From positions 170,760-234,759 of the forward strand of contig PXRL01000008.1 of NCBI GenBank assembly GCA_003020965.1: DNA of 64,000 bases, read 5' to 3'. Below the pieces are notes generated by a model. It made no database searches. It saw only the letters and a list, made by a program, of their open reading frames with translations, and was not told where the DNA came from. Below, in pieces: positions 43,659 through 52,104 of the stretch (position 1 is its first letter; the number at the start of each line of letters is the position of its first letter). The DNA is from Halobacteriales archaeon QS_4_69_225. GTDB taxonomy: Archaea > Halobacteriota > Halobacteria > Halobacteriales > Haloarculaceae. Made by a program: the position numbers and the translations under genes.

Positions 43659-45026
43659 ATGACTACCTTCGAGTACGACGTCGTCATCGTCGGCGCCGGG
43701 ACCTCCGGCTGTTACGCCGGCGCGACGATCGCGGAGGCGGGCTACGACGTCGTCGTCGTCGAGCGGAAAGACGAAGCCGAGGCGGGTCACATCGCCTGCG
43801 GCGACGCGCTGAAGGGCGCCGACGAGTTCCCCGAGGCCATCCCCAAATCGGAGATCGACGACGCCTTCACCAACACCGAGGTCGACCACGGCCGCTTCGA
43901 GATCCCGCGGGAAGACACGGCGCTGGACATCCCGGTGCCGGGCGAGCTGGCGGTCATCGACCGCACGGCGTACGGCCGCCGCATCATCGACGGCGCCGAG
44001 CGGGCCGGCACGGAGTTCCACTACGACACCGTCGTTCAGGACGTCATCCAGGACGACGGTCGGATCCGCGGCGTCACCGCCAGCAAGTACGGTGATTCCC
44101 GGCGCTACGAGGCCGAACTGGTGGTCGACGGGGCCGGGGCGCTGTCCATCCTGCAGAACAAGACGGACCTCTCGGGGGCGACCTTCGACACGAACGTCCG
44201 GTACTCGCAGTTCTCCTCGGCCTACCGGGAGATAATCGAGGTCGACGAGCCCGTCGAGTGGTCCGACGCCCTGGTGTTCAAGCCGACCAAGCGGTCGGCG
44301 GGCTACCTGTGGTACTTCCCGCGGACCGAGACGCAGATCAACGTCGGGCTCGGCTTCCAGATGGACGCCGAGCCGATGACGCTCGTCGACGACCTCCGGG
44401 AGGACGTCGAGCGGCGGCCCGAACTCGCCGGCGGTACCGTCCGGGACAAGCTCGGTGCGGCACTACCGACCCGGCGGCCGTACGACTCGGCGGTCGCGCC
44501 CGGCTACGTGGCCGTCGGCGACGCGGCGGCCCACGTCAACCCCATCAGCGGCGGCGGCATCGCCGGCGCCGCCTACGCCGGTCAGTACGCCGGCGAACAG
44601 GTCGTCCAGGCCATCGACGAGGCCGACGTCGGCGAGAAGAGCCTCTGGCGGTACAACGAGCGCGTCATGGAGCACTTCGGCGGCCGCTACGCCGCCCTGG
44701 ACGTGTACAACATCTTCTCGACGGCCTACGACCTCGACGACCTGCTCGCACTCATCGGCGCCATGCCCGGCGAGCGCATCTCCGAGGCGCTGTACTCCGG
44801 GTCGGCCGACTTCGACATCTGGCTGAAGCTCCGGGTGCTGTACGAGACGTACGGCCACTGGGGGACGCTGAAGAACCTCTACGACGCCAAGCAGCTGGCC
44901 GACCGCCTGCTGGAGCACTACGAGGACTACCCCTCCAGCCCCGACGGCTTCGAGTCGTGGCGCTCCCGGCGGGACGACATCATGGACGACATCTACGCCG
45001 AGGTCGGCGCGGAGCCGAAGTACTGA
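43659..45026 (+). CDS. Geranylgeranyl reductase family protein
   Basis: A 455-aa FAD-dependent enzyme with VVIVGAGTSGCYAGATIAEA (FAD motif), CGDALKGADEFP, and GYVAVGDAAAHVNPISGGGI for the second FAD contact. PxxYxWxFP-like YLWYFPRTETQINVG, typical of the family, contacts substrate. The family saturates isoprenoid chains of archaeal lipids or quinones. Length is somewhat above the usual 390-410 residues because of a helical C-terminal part. A ferredoxin gene lies head-to-head upstream. Confidence 0.9.
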   Translation: MTTFEYDVVIVGAGTSGCYAGATIAEAGYDVVVVERKDEAEAGHIACGDALKGADEFPEAIPKSEIDDAFTNTEVDHGRFEIPREDTALDIPVPGELAVIDRTAYGRRIIDGAERAGTEFHYDTVVQDVIQDDGRIRGVTASKYGDSRRYEAELVVDGAGALSILQNKTDLSGATFDTNVRYSQFSSAYREIIEVDEPVEWSDALVFKPTKRSAGYLWYFPRTETQINVGLGFQMDAEPMTLVDDLREDVERRPELAGGTVRDKLGAALPTRRPYDSAVAPGYVAVGDAAAHVNPISGGGIAGAAYAGQYAGEQVVQAIDEADVGEKSLWRYNERVMEHFGGRYAALDVYNIFSTAYDLDDLLALIGAMPGERISEALYSGSADFDIWLKLRVLYETYGHWGTLKNLYDAKQLADRLLEHYEDYPSSPDGFESWRSRRDDIMDDIYAEVGAEPKY

Positions 45027-45551
45027 GTTCGTGTCGTGCGCGGGGCTGGCCTTCGGCGCGCCGGGAGAGTCCCTCGCCGGTCGCCCGTCGCTCCTGATTC
45101 CCTGCCGTCGCGAGAGACGCGACTCCCGAACTCGTCTCCACGGCCGACACGGGCGATGCGACCGAGTCGAGGCCGTCGGAGCGGTGTCTTCGCCGACCCG
45201 GCGTCCCGGACGAGACACACCCCGTCCGCCCTGCGAGCGAGAACCCCGCGAGTGCGGAGCGTCCGCGTCGGAGCCGCCGACGGCCGACGGCCGACGACCC
45301 GGTGGTGTCGCCGTCAGCCGGCCGGAGAGCGCCTCTCTGTCGAACTTCCGAATCGTAGAAACCGGAATCAATAAATATATCGGGTGAAAATACGCCGGCT
45401 ACCCCGTGTCGCTTGCCAACGTCGAACTTGGCCGGCGGTCGTCGGCGAGCGACTGGCGGCCGAGCGAGGAACCCATCGAGGTGGCGAGCGTCGGACACGC
45501 TCGTGCGACGGCGCGAACACCGATGCCCTACAGGAGACAGGAGTTCTACCC
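45027..45551. other. GC-rich intergenic region with low-complexity repeats
   Basis: A 525-bp gap. It contains a short tandem run of GACGGCC (about 45280-45300) and no convincing gene. AATAAATATAT near 45370 is a strong TATA-like stretch, but it lies about 180 nt before the next start at 45552, so the transcript would carry a long leader. Confidence 0.4.
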
Positions 45552-46119
45552 ATGACAGACGACGACGCACTCGACAGGCGAAGCGTGCTTCGAATGACGG
45601 GCGGGACGGTCGCGGCGTCGGCGCTGGCGGTCGGATCGGTAAGCGGGGCCCCAGAGGAGTGCACCCCACCGTCGGAGCCGGTCGAACTGACCACGGTCAC
45701 CCGGACCGAGAACTCGGGGCCGACGACGGCGAACGGCGACGAACTGCCGGTCGTCGCCGGCGGCGGCCTGCTCATCACCTTCCCGACCGAGCCGTTCAGC
45801 GTTCCGACGGACACCGATGAGTTCAGCGCCGACGAGCCCAGCGGCTGCTACGAGTACCGGATCGACGTGGAGATGACCTGGAACCCGACCGACAGCGGCC
45901 CGACCAACGCCGGGCTGTTCCTGTACGAGGGCCAGGGGCTGGAGAAGTGCATCGCGAGTCCAGGGCGGCGGCACCTTCGACGGAGAGGACGCCGGCGGCA
46001 ACCAGGTGAACAACGACTACACGGTCGGCCCGAACACGTACACGATGGGCGTACAGGGACGCACCGGCGTCGCGGACTTCGAGGCGACGGCCACGGCGTC
46101 GATCGTGTCCGTCGAGTAG
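45552..46119 (+). pseudogene. Tat-exported protein, frameshifted
   Basis: A twin-arginine signal (RRSVLRMTGGTVAASALAVG, residues about 9-28) leads into a secreted acidic beta-rich protein (VELTTVTRTEN, FPTEPFSVPTDTD, CYEYRIDVEMTW). The frame turns to arginine-rich nonsense near 45957. One base shift restores QGGGTFDGEDAGGNQ, DYTVGPNTYTMGVQ and FEATATASIVSVE to a TAG at 46117-46119. The full product would be 188 aa. Either the gene is newly inactivated or a base is missing in the assembly. Confidence 0.65.
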
Positions 46120-46317
46120 GGTACACGACGACGGAGGGCTCCGTTTTATGACGGCGTCGTTGGCAGACCTGTCTATCGAGTCTGTGCCGAAGTAACACCG
46201 CGAGACGGGAGAACGCGACGACTTCTCGCCGCGAACGGAGATAGTACACGCCGCAACGCAGCCTCTGCCCCACAAATCAGGGGACCAACAACGAACGACC
46301 CTGCAAGCATCCGCCGA

Positions 46318-46494
46318 GGGGGCGTTCTTCGAACGCCCCCGAGGCGGTTCCCCGGACGAGGGCGCCGCAGGCGTCCGAGTCCGGTAGCGCGCGCGGACCG
46401 GAGCGGCGCGAAGCGCCGCGGAGGGAGCACGCGCGCATATTTTCCCCACGTTTTTGCCGAGAACCGGGGTCGCGCGCCGTCCGGCGCGCGACCC
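46318..46494. repeat. Second cluster of short palindromes
   Basis: In the gap between the frameshifted secreted protein and the coiled-coil gene: GGGGGCGTTC-TTC-GAACGCCCCC (46318-46340, inside CCGCC/GGCGG outer arms), an imperfect GGCGCC-GCA-GGCG hairpin (about 46361-46375), GCGGCGC-GAA-GCGCCGC (46403-46419), and a 13-bp stem GGGTCGCGCGCCG with a TC loop (46467-46494). The last one is a strong stem 24 nt downstream of the convergent coiled-coil stop region and might end transcription. Confidence 0.8.
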
Positions 46495-46517
46495 GTGTTC
46501 TCGTGCAAAAAGTGGTT

Positions 46518-47408
46518 CTAAAGCTTACCGGCCTTCTGCAGCTTCATCAGGTCCTCGGTGTCGAGGGTCTCGCCTTCCTTGAACTTCTGGTAGATCTCCT
46601 CGGCTTCTTCCTTTGCGGCCTCGCGCTCCTCGGCACGCTCGTCCTTGCGCTCTTCTTCTTCTTCCTTGTCGAGTTCGCGGAGGCGCTTCTGGACGCGGAC
46701 GAAGTCGTCGTGGTGGCGGTCGGCGGCCTCCTGGGCGTCGACGAACTTGTCGTGCCACTCGTCGGCCTCGTCGCGGATGTCGTCGGCCTCGCGGTAGGCC
46801 TCGATCATCTGGTTGTGGTGCTCCTGGGCCTTGTCGGCGAGTTCGGTGACCTTCTGGTGGTGCTTGGAGGCCTCCGCACGGACCTCCTGGGCTTCCTCCT
46901 TCAGCTCCTCGAGGTCGCCGGTCTGGTCGAGCTTCTCCTTGCGGTCGGCGAGCTTCTCGCGTTTGTCCTCGATTTTCTCGATGAGTTCCCGCTCGTCGTC
47001 GGCCGACAGGACCTCGGTCTGCTGTTTGAACTCCAGGTCCTCGATTTCATCCTCGAGCTGGTCGACGCTTTTGCCCTCGTCGAGCTCGAGGTCCTCTTTC
47101 ATGCCGTCGACCCTGTCGAACAGCTCGTTGGCCTCGGCGTTGAGGTCGTTGCGCTGTTCTTTGTGCTCTTGGACCTGCTCGTTGAGCTCGTCGCGCTTCT
47201 CGCGGTGCTCCTGGGCCTCGTCGACCTTCTCCCGCGTTTTGGCGTTGAGCTCGTCTCGCTCCGAAGCTCGCTCGGAGGCCATCTGGTTCAGCTCGTTGCG
47301 CCGGTCGCGGAGCTGGCCGGCGAGCTTGATCAGCTGGCCCTTGGACTCGTTTTCGAGGTCGTCGTCCGTCAGTTCTACGTTCTTGGATCCGTCGATTGAT
47401 TCGGGCAT
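46518..47408 (-). CDS. Long archaeal coiled-coil protein
   Basis: A 296-aa, extremely charged protein (Glu, Lys, Arg, Asp, Gln), starting MPESIDGSKNVELTDDDLEN. Residues about 15-270 are nearly continuous coiled coil (RDRRNELNQMASERASERDE; KLADRKEKLDQTGDLEELKE), with a turn near 120-130. It resembles a conserved archaeal coiled-coil family, sometimes mislabelled as a phosphoserine phosphatase. It may be a ribosome- or chromosome-associated scaffold. Codon use is highly biased, as for abundant proteins. Confidence 0.8.
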   Translation of the reverse strand: MPESIDGSKNVELTDDDLENESKGQLIKLAGQLRDRRNELNQMASERASERDELNAKTREKVDEAQEHREKRDELNEQVQEHKEQRNDLNAEANELFDRVDGMKEDLELDEGKSVDQLEDEIEDLEFKQQTEVLSADDERELIEKIEDKREKLADRKEKLDQTGDLEELKEEAQEVRAEASKHHQKVTELADKAQEHHNQMIEAYREADDIRDEADEWHDKFVDAQEAADRHHDDFVRVQKRLRELDKEEEEERKDERAEEREAAKEEAEEIYQKFKEGETLDTEDLMKLQKAGKL

Positions 47409-47562
47409 GGTTGTCGTTCTACGCCATTACGCTCCGGGCGCGGACAGCGGCGGCTTCCGAAGGAGCCGTCGTCGTCTGAGGAAGGTTCCCTGTCATTTCG
47501 GTCTGCTGACGGTGCTGTCGAACGCCGGACGCGTTCTGGTACGAGGATATACCGTGTTGTCG

Positions 47563-47574
47563 CATATAAAAATT
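47563..47574. promoter_or_regulatory. TATA-like element between divergent genes
   Basis: CATATAAAAATT is the most A/T-rich point of the 304-bp gap between starts at 47408 (minus) and 47713 (plus). Read either way it lies about 140-155 nt from a start, so one of the genes may have a long leader. A second GGATATACC lies at about 47545-47553. Confidence 0.35.
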
Positions 47575-47712
47575 GTGGAGGCCGGTACCCATGAAAACAG
47601 TTATCAAGCGCCTTGAGACGCCGGACGAGGCCGGCGGCGTTCGCCCGACGGGTATATGAACGGCGCCGCCCGAGTCGGGCGACGTGTGGTCCCCCGCGGG
47701 CCGACCCGAACT

Positions 47713-48126
47713 ATGGATAAGAACGTACGCGCACGCGGTCACGAGAACGTAGCTGCGACCCACGGGAGCACGCTCGAGGTGACGAGCGACGACTGGTTGA
47801 CGCCGGCCGGCGACTGCATTCTCGCCGTCGAGGCCGACACGACGCCGGCCGACTTCGGCGACGGCTTCGTCGCGGCCTGTCGCTCCCCGGAGGCGACGAT
47901 CACCGCGACGCTGCGGGCCGACGGCCACGAGCAGGTCGTCGAGGGTCGTGGCCACCCCGACCTCACCTTCGACGGCGACCGGAGCCTGGTCGCCCGCACG
48001 AGCACCTACGTCGACGACCGGACCGTGATGGTCGAGGCCGACACCGCCGCGGCCGACGTCGACCGCGACCTCGTCACGGCGCTGGCCGACGGCGCCGATC
48101 TCGAGGTCGTCTTCCGGGTGAACTGA
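47713..48126 (+). CDS. DUF371 family protein
   Basis: A 137-aa protein starting MDKNVRARGHENVAATHGST. It matches the archaeal DUF371 pattern: RARGHENVAATHxSTLEVT, WLTPAGDCILAVEADTTPAD, and a mid RGHPDLTF. The family is mainly beta and of unknown role. The ATG at 47713 gives the usual family length; the longer ATG at 47656 is not supported. Confidence 0.88.
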   Translation: MDKNVRARGHENVAATHGSTLEVTSDDWLTPAGDCILAVEADTTPADFGDGFVAACRSPEATITATLRADGHEQVVEGRGHPDLTFDGDRSLVARTSTYVDDRTVMVEADTAAADVDRDLVTALADGADLEVVFRVN

Positions 48127-48188
48127 GACGGGCCGGCCGGGTCGCCGCCTCGAACAGCCTCTTGACCGACCGGGCCCCGGTGGCGGAC

Positions 48189-49097
48189 ATGGACGAGGAA
48201 CCGACGGAGAACATCGGCAGCGACAGCGGCACCGAGATGGGCTCCGAGCCCGCGACCGCCGACGGCCGCGCCGGGCGGGTCGTCGACCGCCTCGGCGAGC
48301 TGTACTGGCGGAAGCACTACGGCGGCCGCGACGCCTTCGAGTGTCTCGTCCGGACGGTACTCAGTCAGAACACCGCCGATACGGCCAGCCAACGGGCCCA
48401 CGACGCCCTGATGGACCGGTACGGAAGCGAGACACCGCGCGCCTCGGGACGGGACGGGGGTCCCGCGAGCGAAGCGAGCGGGACCTCGTCGGACCGCGGG
48501 TCCGACGGCGAGCACGGCAACCCGCGAGACGATGAGGGCGATCTCGCGGCGGCGCTGGCCGACGCCCGCCGGGACGACCTCGCCGAGACCATCTCCCCGG
48601 CGGGCCTCCAGAACCAGAAGGCCGAGACGCTGGTCCGGCTGGCCGGCCGGGTTCGCGAGGAGTACGACGACGCCGAGGCGTTCGACGAGTTCGTCGCGGG
48701 GGGCGACCCCGGGGCGGTCCGGGAGGCGCTGCTCGAGATGACGGGCGTCGGCCCGAAGACCGCCGACTGCGTGCTGCTGTTCGCCGGCGGGCAGGCAGGC
48801 GTCTTTCCCGTCGACACCCACGTCCACCGCATCGCCCGCCGAATCGGGCTGGCGCCGGCCGACGCCGACCACGAGACGGTTCGGGAGCACCTCGAGACGG
48901 CCGTCCGCGACGAGAACTGCGGCTTCGGCCACACCGCCATGATACAGTTCGGCCGGGAGTACTGCACCGCCCGCGAGCCCGCCTGCCTGGAAGGCCCCGA
49001 AGCGTGCCCGATGGCGGATCTGTGCGATAAGGTCGGCGTCCTCCCCGAGACCGGCGCGGTCGTCGATCCCGCGGAGGCGCTCGCAGGCGACGACTGA
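48189..49097 (+). CDS. nth: Endonuclease III (DNA glycosylase/AP lyase)
   Basis: A 302-aa base-excision repair enzyme. The helix-hairpin-helix MTGVGPKTADCVLL carries the catalytic Lys; VDTHVHRIARRIGL carries the catalytic Asp. The [4Fe-4S] cysteines are spaced C-x6-C-x6-C-x5-C (CTAREPACLEGPEACPMADLC), where bacterial enzymes have x2 in the middle. Residues about 80-120 hold a Gly/Ser/Asp-rich insert (ASEASGTSSDRGSDGEHG) that coincides with a palindrome pair. The core is intact so activity is likely. The ATG at 48189 is chosen over a TTG at 48162. Confidence 0.9.
   Translation: MDEEPTENIGSDSGTEMGSEPATADGRAGRVVDRLGELYWRKHYGGRDAFECLVRTVLSQNTADTASQRAHDALMDRYGSETPRASGRDGGPASEASGTSSDRGSDGEHGNPRDDEGDLAAALADARRDDLAETISPAGLQNQKAETLVRLAGRVREEYDDAEAFDEFVAGGDPGAVREALLEMTGVGPKTADCVLLFAGGQAGVFPVDTHVHRIARRIGLAPADADHETVREHLETAVRDENCGFGHTAMIQFGREYCTAREPACLEGPEACPMADLCDKVGVLPETGAVVDPAEALAGDD
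48460..48507. repeat. Palindrome pair inside the endonuclease III gene
   Basis: GTCCCGC/GCGGGAC arms (48460-48466, 48478-48484) enclose GAGCGAAGCGA; CGTCGGACC-GCG-GGTCCGACG follows at 48487-48507, 2 nt on. Together they encode a Gly/Ser-rich loop between two conserved helices. This gives a coding-sequence example of the same paired-hairpin arrangement. Confidence 0.75.
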
Positions 49098-49146
49098 GCC
49101 CCGACGTGGGCGAGGGCTTTTGACGTGGCACGCCGTAAAGCGGACG

Positions 49147-49371
49147 ATGCTCGGAACACTCCTGGGGCGACTCCTCGCCCGGCTGCGGGGCGGAGGGTCC
49201 GACGGCTCCGGCGGCGACCCCGAGGACGCCGACGAGGGCGGCCATAGGCCCTCGCGGCTGGACGCCTCGGTAATCGCCGGCCACGGCGGGCAGGTCGGCG
49301 GTCTCGACGAGGAGACGAGCGACCTCGAGGCAGAGGCCCGCGATCTCGAGGCCGAGCGCCGGGACGCCTGA
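49147..49371 (+). CDS. Small acidic protein with coiled tail
   Basis: A 74-aa frame starting MLGTLLGRLLARLRGGGSDG. It has a basic-amphipathic amino helix, a Gly/Asp linker and a final LEAEARDLEAERRD helix. Codon bias and clean placement between endonuclease III and the Bax1-like gene support it, but no family is recognised. Confidence 0.5.
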   Translation: MLGTLLGRLLARLRGGGSDGSGGDPEDADEGGHRPSRLDASVIAGHGGQVGGLDEETSDLEAEARDLEAERRDA

Positions 49372-49437
49372 CCCCGCCCCGCCCCTCGCCGACGCGGGCC
49401 GCGGCGCTTTTGTCCCGCCGCGCCCGACGGCCGGACG

Positions 49438-50940
49438 GTGCTGACGAAGGACCTCCTGCGCGTCTCGCGGGCCGGCGGCGGCTACCACCCGCAGTTCACC
49501 GACCCCGGCGACGGGACGCTGGCCGGCCGCGTCCTCGGCGTCTACCAGGGCCACGTCGGCGAGACGCGGGCGACGCTCGAGGCCGCGCTGACCGACCTCG
49601 AGGGGGAGGCCGGCGACTTCAAGCTCGTCCGCGGCTTCGCGAAGCTGCTGGAACGGGAGGCGACCTTCGAGACGCGGGCGCCCGTGGAGCCGGGGCGGGC
49701 CCGGACGGCCGCCTTCGAGGCCGCCGAGGAGCGCGGCAGCGCCGTCACCGACGCCGAACGGGAGGCGGCGCTTTCCGCTGCGGCCGACCGCGTCGGCGCC
49801 GACCCTGACGACGTCGCGGCCTCGCTGTTCGCCGACCGCGACGACGAGCAGGTGCTCGTCGCCGTCGAGACCGGCTACGACCCCGCGAGCCTCCGCGAGC
49901 AGTACGACCTCTCGCTGGCGCAGACGGCGCTGTTCGACGCCGTCGAGGTGCGGGTCCGGTCGTCGGATCCGAAGGCGCTGGTGTCGGCGGTCAAGCGGCT
50001 CCGGCTGATGTACGAGATTCGCCGGACGGACGCGGGCCGGGAGGTGGTCGTCACCGGCCCGGACGCGCTGTTCCGGCGGTCGCGGCGCTACGGGACCCGC
50101 TTCGCGCGGCTGCTACGGACCGTCGCGGCGACCGACGAGTGGCGCCTCGAGGCGACGATCGACGACCGCGGCACCGAGCGCACCCTCCGGCTGGAGACGG
50201 GCGACATCACCGTGCCGGGCGTCGACCCCGTCGCCGAGGTCACCTTCGACAGCGGCGTCGAGGCGGACTTCTACGCCCGCTTTTCGTCGCTGGACCTCGA
50301 CTGGGGGCTCGTCCGGGAGCCGGAACCGCTGGCGGCCGGCGAGCACGTCGTCATCCCGGATTTCGCTTTCGACTACGCCTTCGCCGACTTCCGGGTGTTC
50401 TTCGAGGTGATGGGCTTCTGGACGCCGGAATACGTCGAAAAGAAGCTCTCGCGGTTCGCCGACCTCGAGGACGTCGCCCTCATCGTCGCCTACGACGAGT
50501 CGCTGGGCGTCGGCGAGGCCATCGAGCGGGAGGGCCACCGCGCGGTCGCCTACTCGGGGACGGTCCGGCTGAAGGACGTCCGGGACGCCCTCCGACCGTA
50601 CGAGAAGCGACTCCGCGAGGAGCGGGCCGCGGCGGTGCCGGACCGGCCGACCCCCGACGCCGACGTCGTCACGCTCGCGGCGCTGGCCGAGGAGTACGGC
50701 GTCCCCGAGTCGGCCCTCGAAACGGCGACGTTCCCCGACCACGACCGCGTCGGCCGGACGCTCGTCCGGCCGTCGGTGCTGGAGGAACTGGCCGACGACC
50801 TCGAAGCCGGGCTGTCGCTGTCGGCCGCCGAGACGCTGCTGGACGAGCACGGCCTCGACGACGCGGGCGCGGCGCTGTCGGCGCTCGGCTACCGCGTCGA
50901 GTGGGAGGGTCTCGGCGGCGGGACCGTCCGGAAGAAGTGA
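49438..50940 (+). CDS. DUF790 family nuclease (Bax1-like)
   Basis: A 500-aa protein starting at GTG 49438 (MLTKDLLRVSRAGGGYHPQF). DUF790 includes archaeal Bax1, the nuclease partner of XPB helicase in a repair-like complex. The nuclease core has VTFDSGVEADFYARFSSL, then VIPDFAFDYAFADFRVFFEVMGFWTPEY, with a PD-(D/E)xK-like pattern. The amino half (1-200) is helical (ALTDLEGEAGDFKLVRGF), and the C-terminal 130 residues contain two small helical DNA-binding-like repeats. The XPB gene is not adjacent in this window. Confidence 0.85.
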   Translation: MLTKDLLRVSRAGGGYHPQFTDPGDGTLAGRVLGVYQGHVGETRATLEAALTDLEGEAGDFKLVRGFAKLLEREATFETRAPVEPGRARTAAFEAAEERGSAVTDAEREAALSAAADRVGADPDDVAASLFADRDDEQVLVAVETGYDPASLREQYDLSLAQTALFDAVEVRVRSSDPKALVSAVKRLRLMYEIRRTDAGREVVVTGPDALFRRSRRYGTRFARLLRTVAATDEWRLEATIDDRGTERTLRLETGDITVPGVDPVAEVTFDSGVEADFYARFSSLDLDWGLVREPEPLAAGEHVVIPDFAFDYAFADFRVFFEVMGFWTPEYVEKKLSRFADLEDVALIVAYDESLGVGEAIEREGHRAVAYSGTVRLKDVRDALRPYEKRLREERAAAVPDRPTPDADVVTLAALAEEYGVPESALETATFPDHDRVGRTLVRPSVLEELADDLEAGLSLSAAETLLDEHGLDDAGAALSALGYRVEWEGLGGGTVRKK

Positions 50941-51052
50941 CCGCCGCGGCGCCGGTCGGTTCGAGGCGCGGCCGGTACCGGTCGCGGACCGGCGGGCCGG
51001 CATTCGTCGCCGGCGGCAACGGACGGTCTTCGTTTTTATGCGTTCGCCCTGG

Positions 51053-51586
51053 TCACGGCCGCCGGCGGAGCCTGCGGCCGGCCGCGACGTGATCGAGGAG
51101 TTCCCCGACGGACAGCGGCTCGTACCCCAGGAGCTCGACCCCGACGTTCACCCGCCGGGCGTCGGGGTCGAGGAACGGGTACTCCTCGGGGCGGGTGTCG
51201 TGGTGGTGGCCGTGGACGAGCCAGTCGTCGCGGTCCGGCGGGGCGTCGGCGGGGCGGTGGACGCAGCGGAAACGGCGGCCGCCCGCCTCGAAGCGGTACG
51301 ACTCCCGGGCGTCGACGGCGTGGCTCCGGCGGGCGCCGTCGTCGTGGTCGCCGGCGACGAACGTCACGTCGCCGCGCAGCCGGCTCAGCCACTGCCGGAC
51401 CGTGGTCGGCTCCGACGGGACGGCGAGGTCGCCGACGAAGACCACCTCGTCGCCCGCCCCGATGACGCGGTTCCAGCCGGCGAGCAGCGCGTCGTTCATC
51501 GCGCCGACGGAGCCGAACGACCGGCCGGTGTAGTCGAACACGTCGGCGTCGCCGAAGTGGGTGTCGGCGACGAGATACCGGGTCAC
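51053..51586 (-). CDS. Metallophosphoesterase
   Basis: A 177-aa enzyme starting at GTG 51586 (MTRYLVADTHFGDADVFDYT). Metal ligands are seen in VADTHFGD, EVVFVGDLA, FVAGDHDDGA (with GDHD replacing GNHD) and WLVHGHHHD. It is a short calcineurin-like phosphodiesterase. Its start overlaps the stop of the PUA-like gene (GTGA), making the third gene of an overlapping operon with an RNA methyltransferase, so RNA-related action is possible. Substrate unknown. Confidence 0.88.
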   Translation of the reverse strand: MTRYLVADTHFGDADVFDYTGRSFGSVGAMNDALLAGWNRVIGAGDEVVFVGDLAVPSEPTTVRQWLSRLRGDVTFVAGDHDDGARRSHAVDARESYRFEAGGRRFRCVHRPADAPPDRDDWLVHGHHHDTRPEEYPFLDPDARRVNVGVELLGYEPLSVGELLDHVAAGRRLRRRP

Positions 51587-52104
51587 AGCTGTCGGCGCCG
51601 GCCCTTCGGCACCTGCGAGCGCAGTTCGCCGTGGAGGTAGAGCCCGACCCCGATCGGCTCGACGTCGTCGGCGATCTCGTGGGCGACGGCGAGGTAGCCC
51701 CAGTCGCCGTCCCAGTCGGGGTCGGTCGTCTCCCCGCGGAGGAAGGCCCGCGCGTCGGCGTCGTCGAGGACGACGACGTTCCGCGTCGCCGCGCGGCCGA
51801 ACCGCTGGACGGCGTCCGTCGTCGGCTTCCAGTGCTCCTGTCGGGTCCGGAGGAACGTCATCCCCAGCGCCTCGATCTCGGCCGGCGAGTCGACGTCGGC
51901 CGCGAACGCCCACACCTTGCCGGCGCCCTTCTCCCAGAAGGTGTGGCCGTCGAAGGCCGCCGGCTCGAGGCCGAACCGCTCGACCCACCACGTCACCACC
52001 TCGCGGCGGGTGGCCCGGCCCTCGACGACCCGCTCGTCGGCCGTCGCCGGCAGCCGGTCGAACCGCCCGCCGTCGTTCCGAGAACTCCCGTTCTCGCGGC
52101 TCAC
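51583..52104 (-). CDS. PUA-like protein associated with RNA methyltransferase (DUF7122-like)
   Basis: A 173-aa protein starting at GTG 52104 and overlapping the methyltransferase stop. The amino half has VVTWWVERFGLEPAAFDGHT and FWEKGAGKVWAFA; the C-terminal half has FLRTRQEHWKPTTDAVQRFG and GVGLYLHGELRSQVPKGRR, resembling the RNA-binding PUA-type domain of NOP2/Sun proteins. In other organisms the domain is fused to the enzyme; here it is a separate, co-translated chain that probably positions the methyltransferase on RNA. Confidence 0.78.
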   Translation of the reverse strand: MSRENGSSRNDGGRFDRLPATADERVVEGRATRREVVTWWVERFGLEPAAFDGHTFWEKGAGKVWAFAADVDSPAEIEALGMTFLRTRQEHWKPTTDAVQRFGRAATRNVVVLDDADARAFLRGETTDPDWDGDWGYLAVAHEIADDVEPIGVGLYLHGELRSQVPKGRRRQL

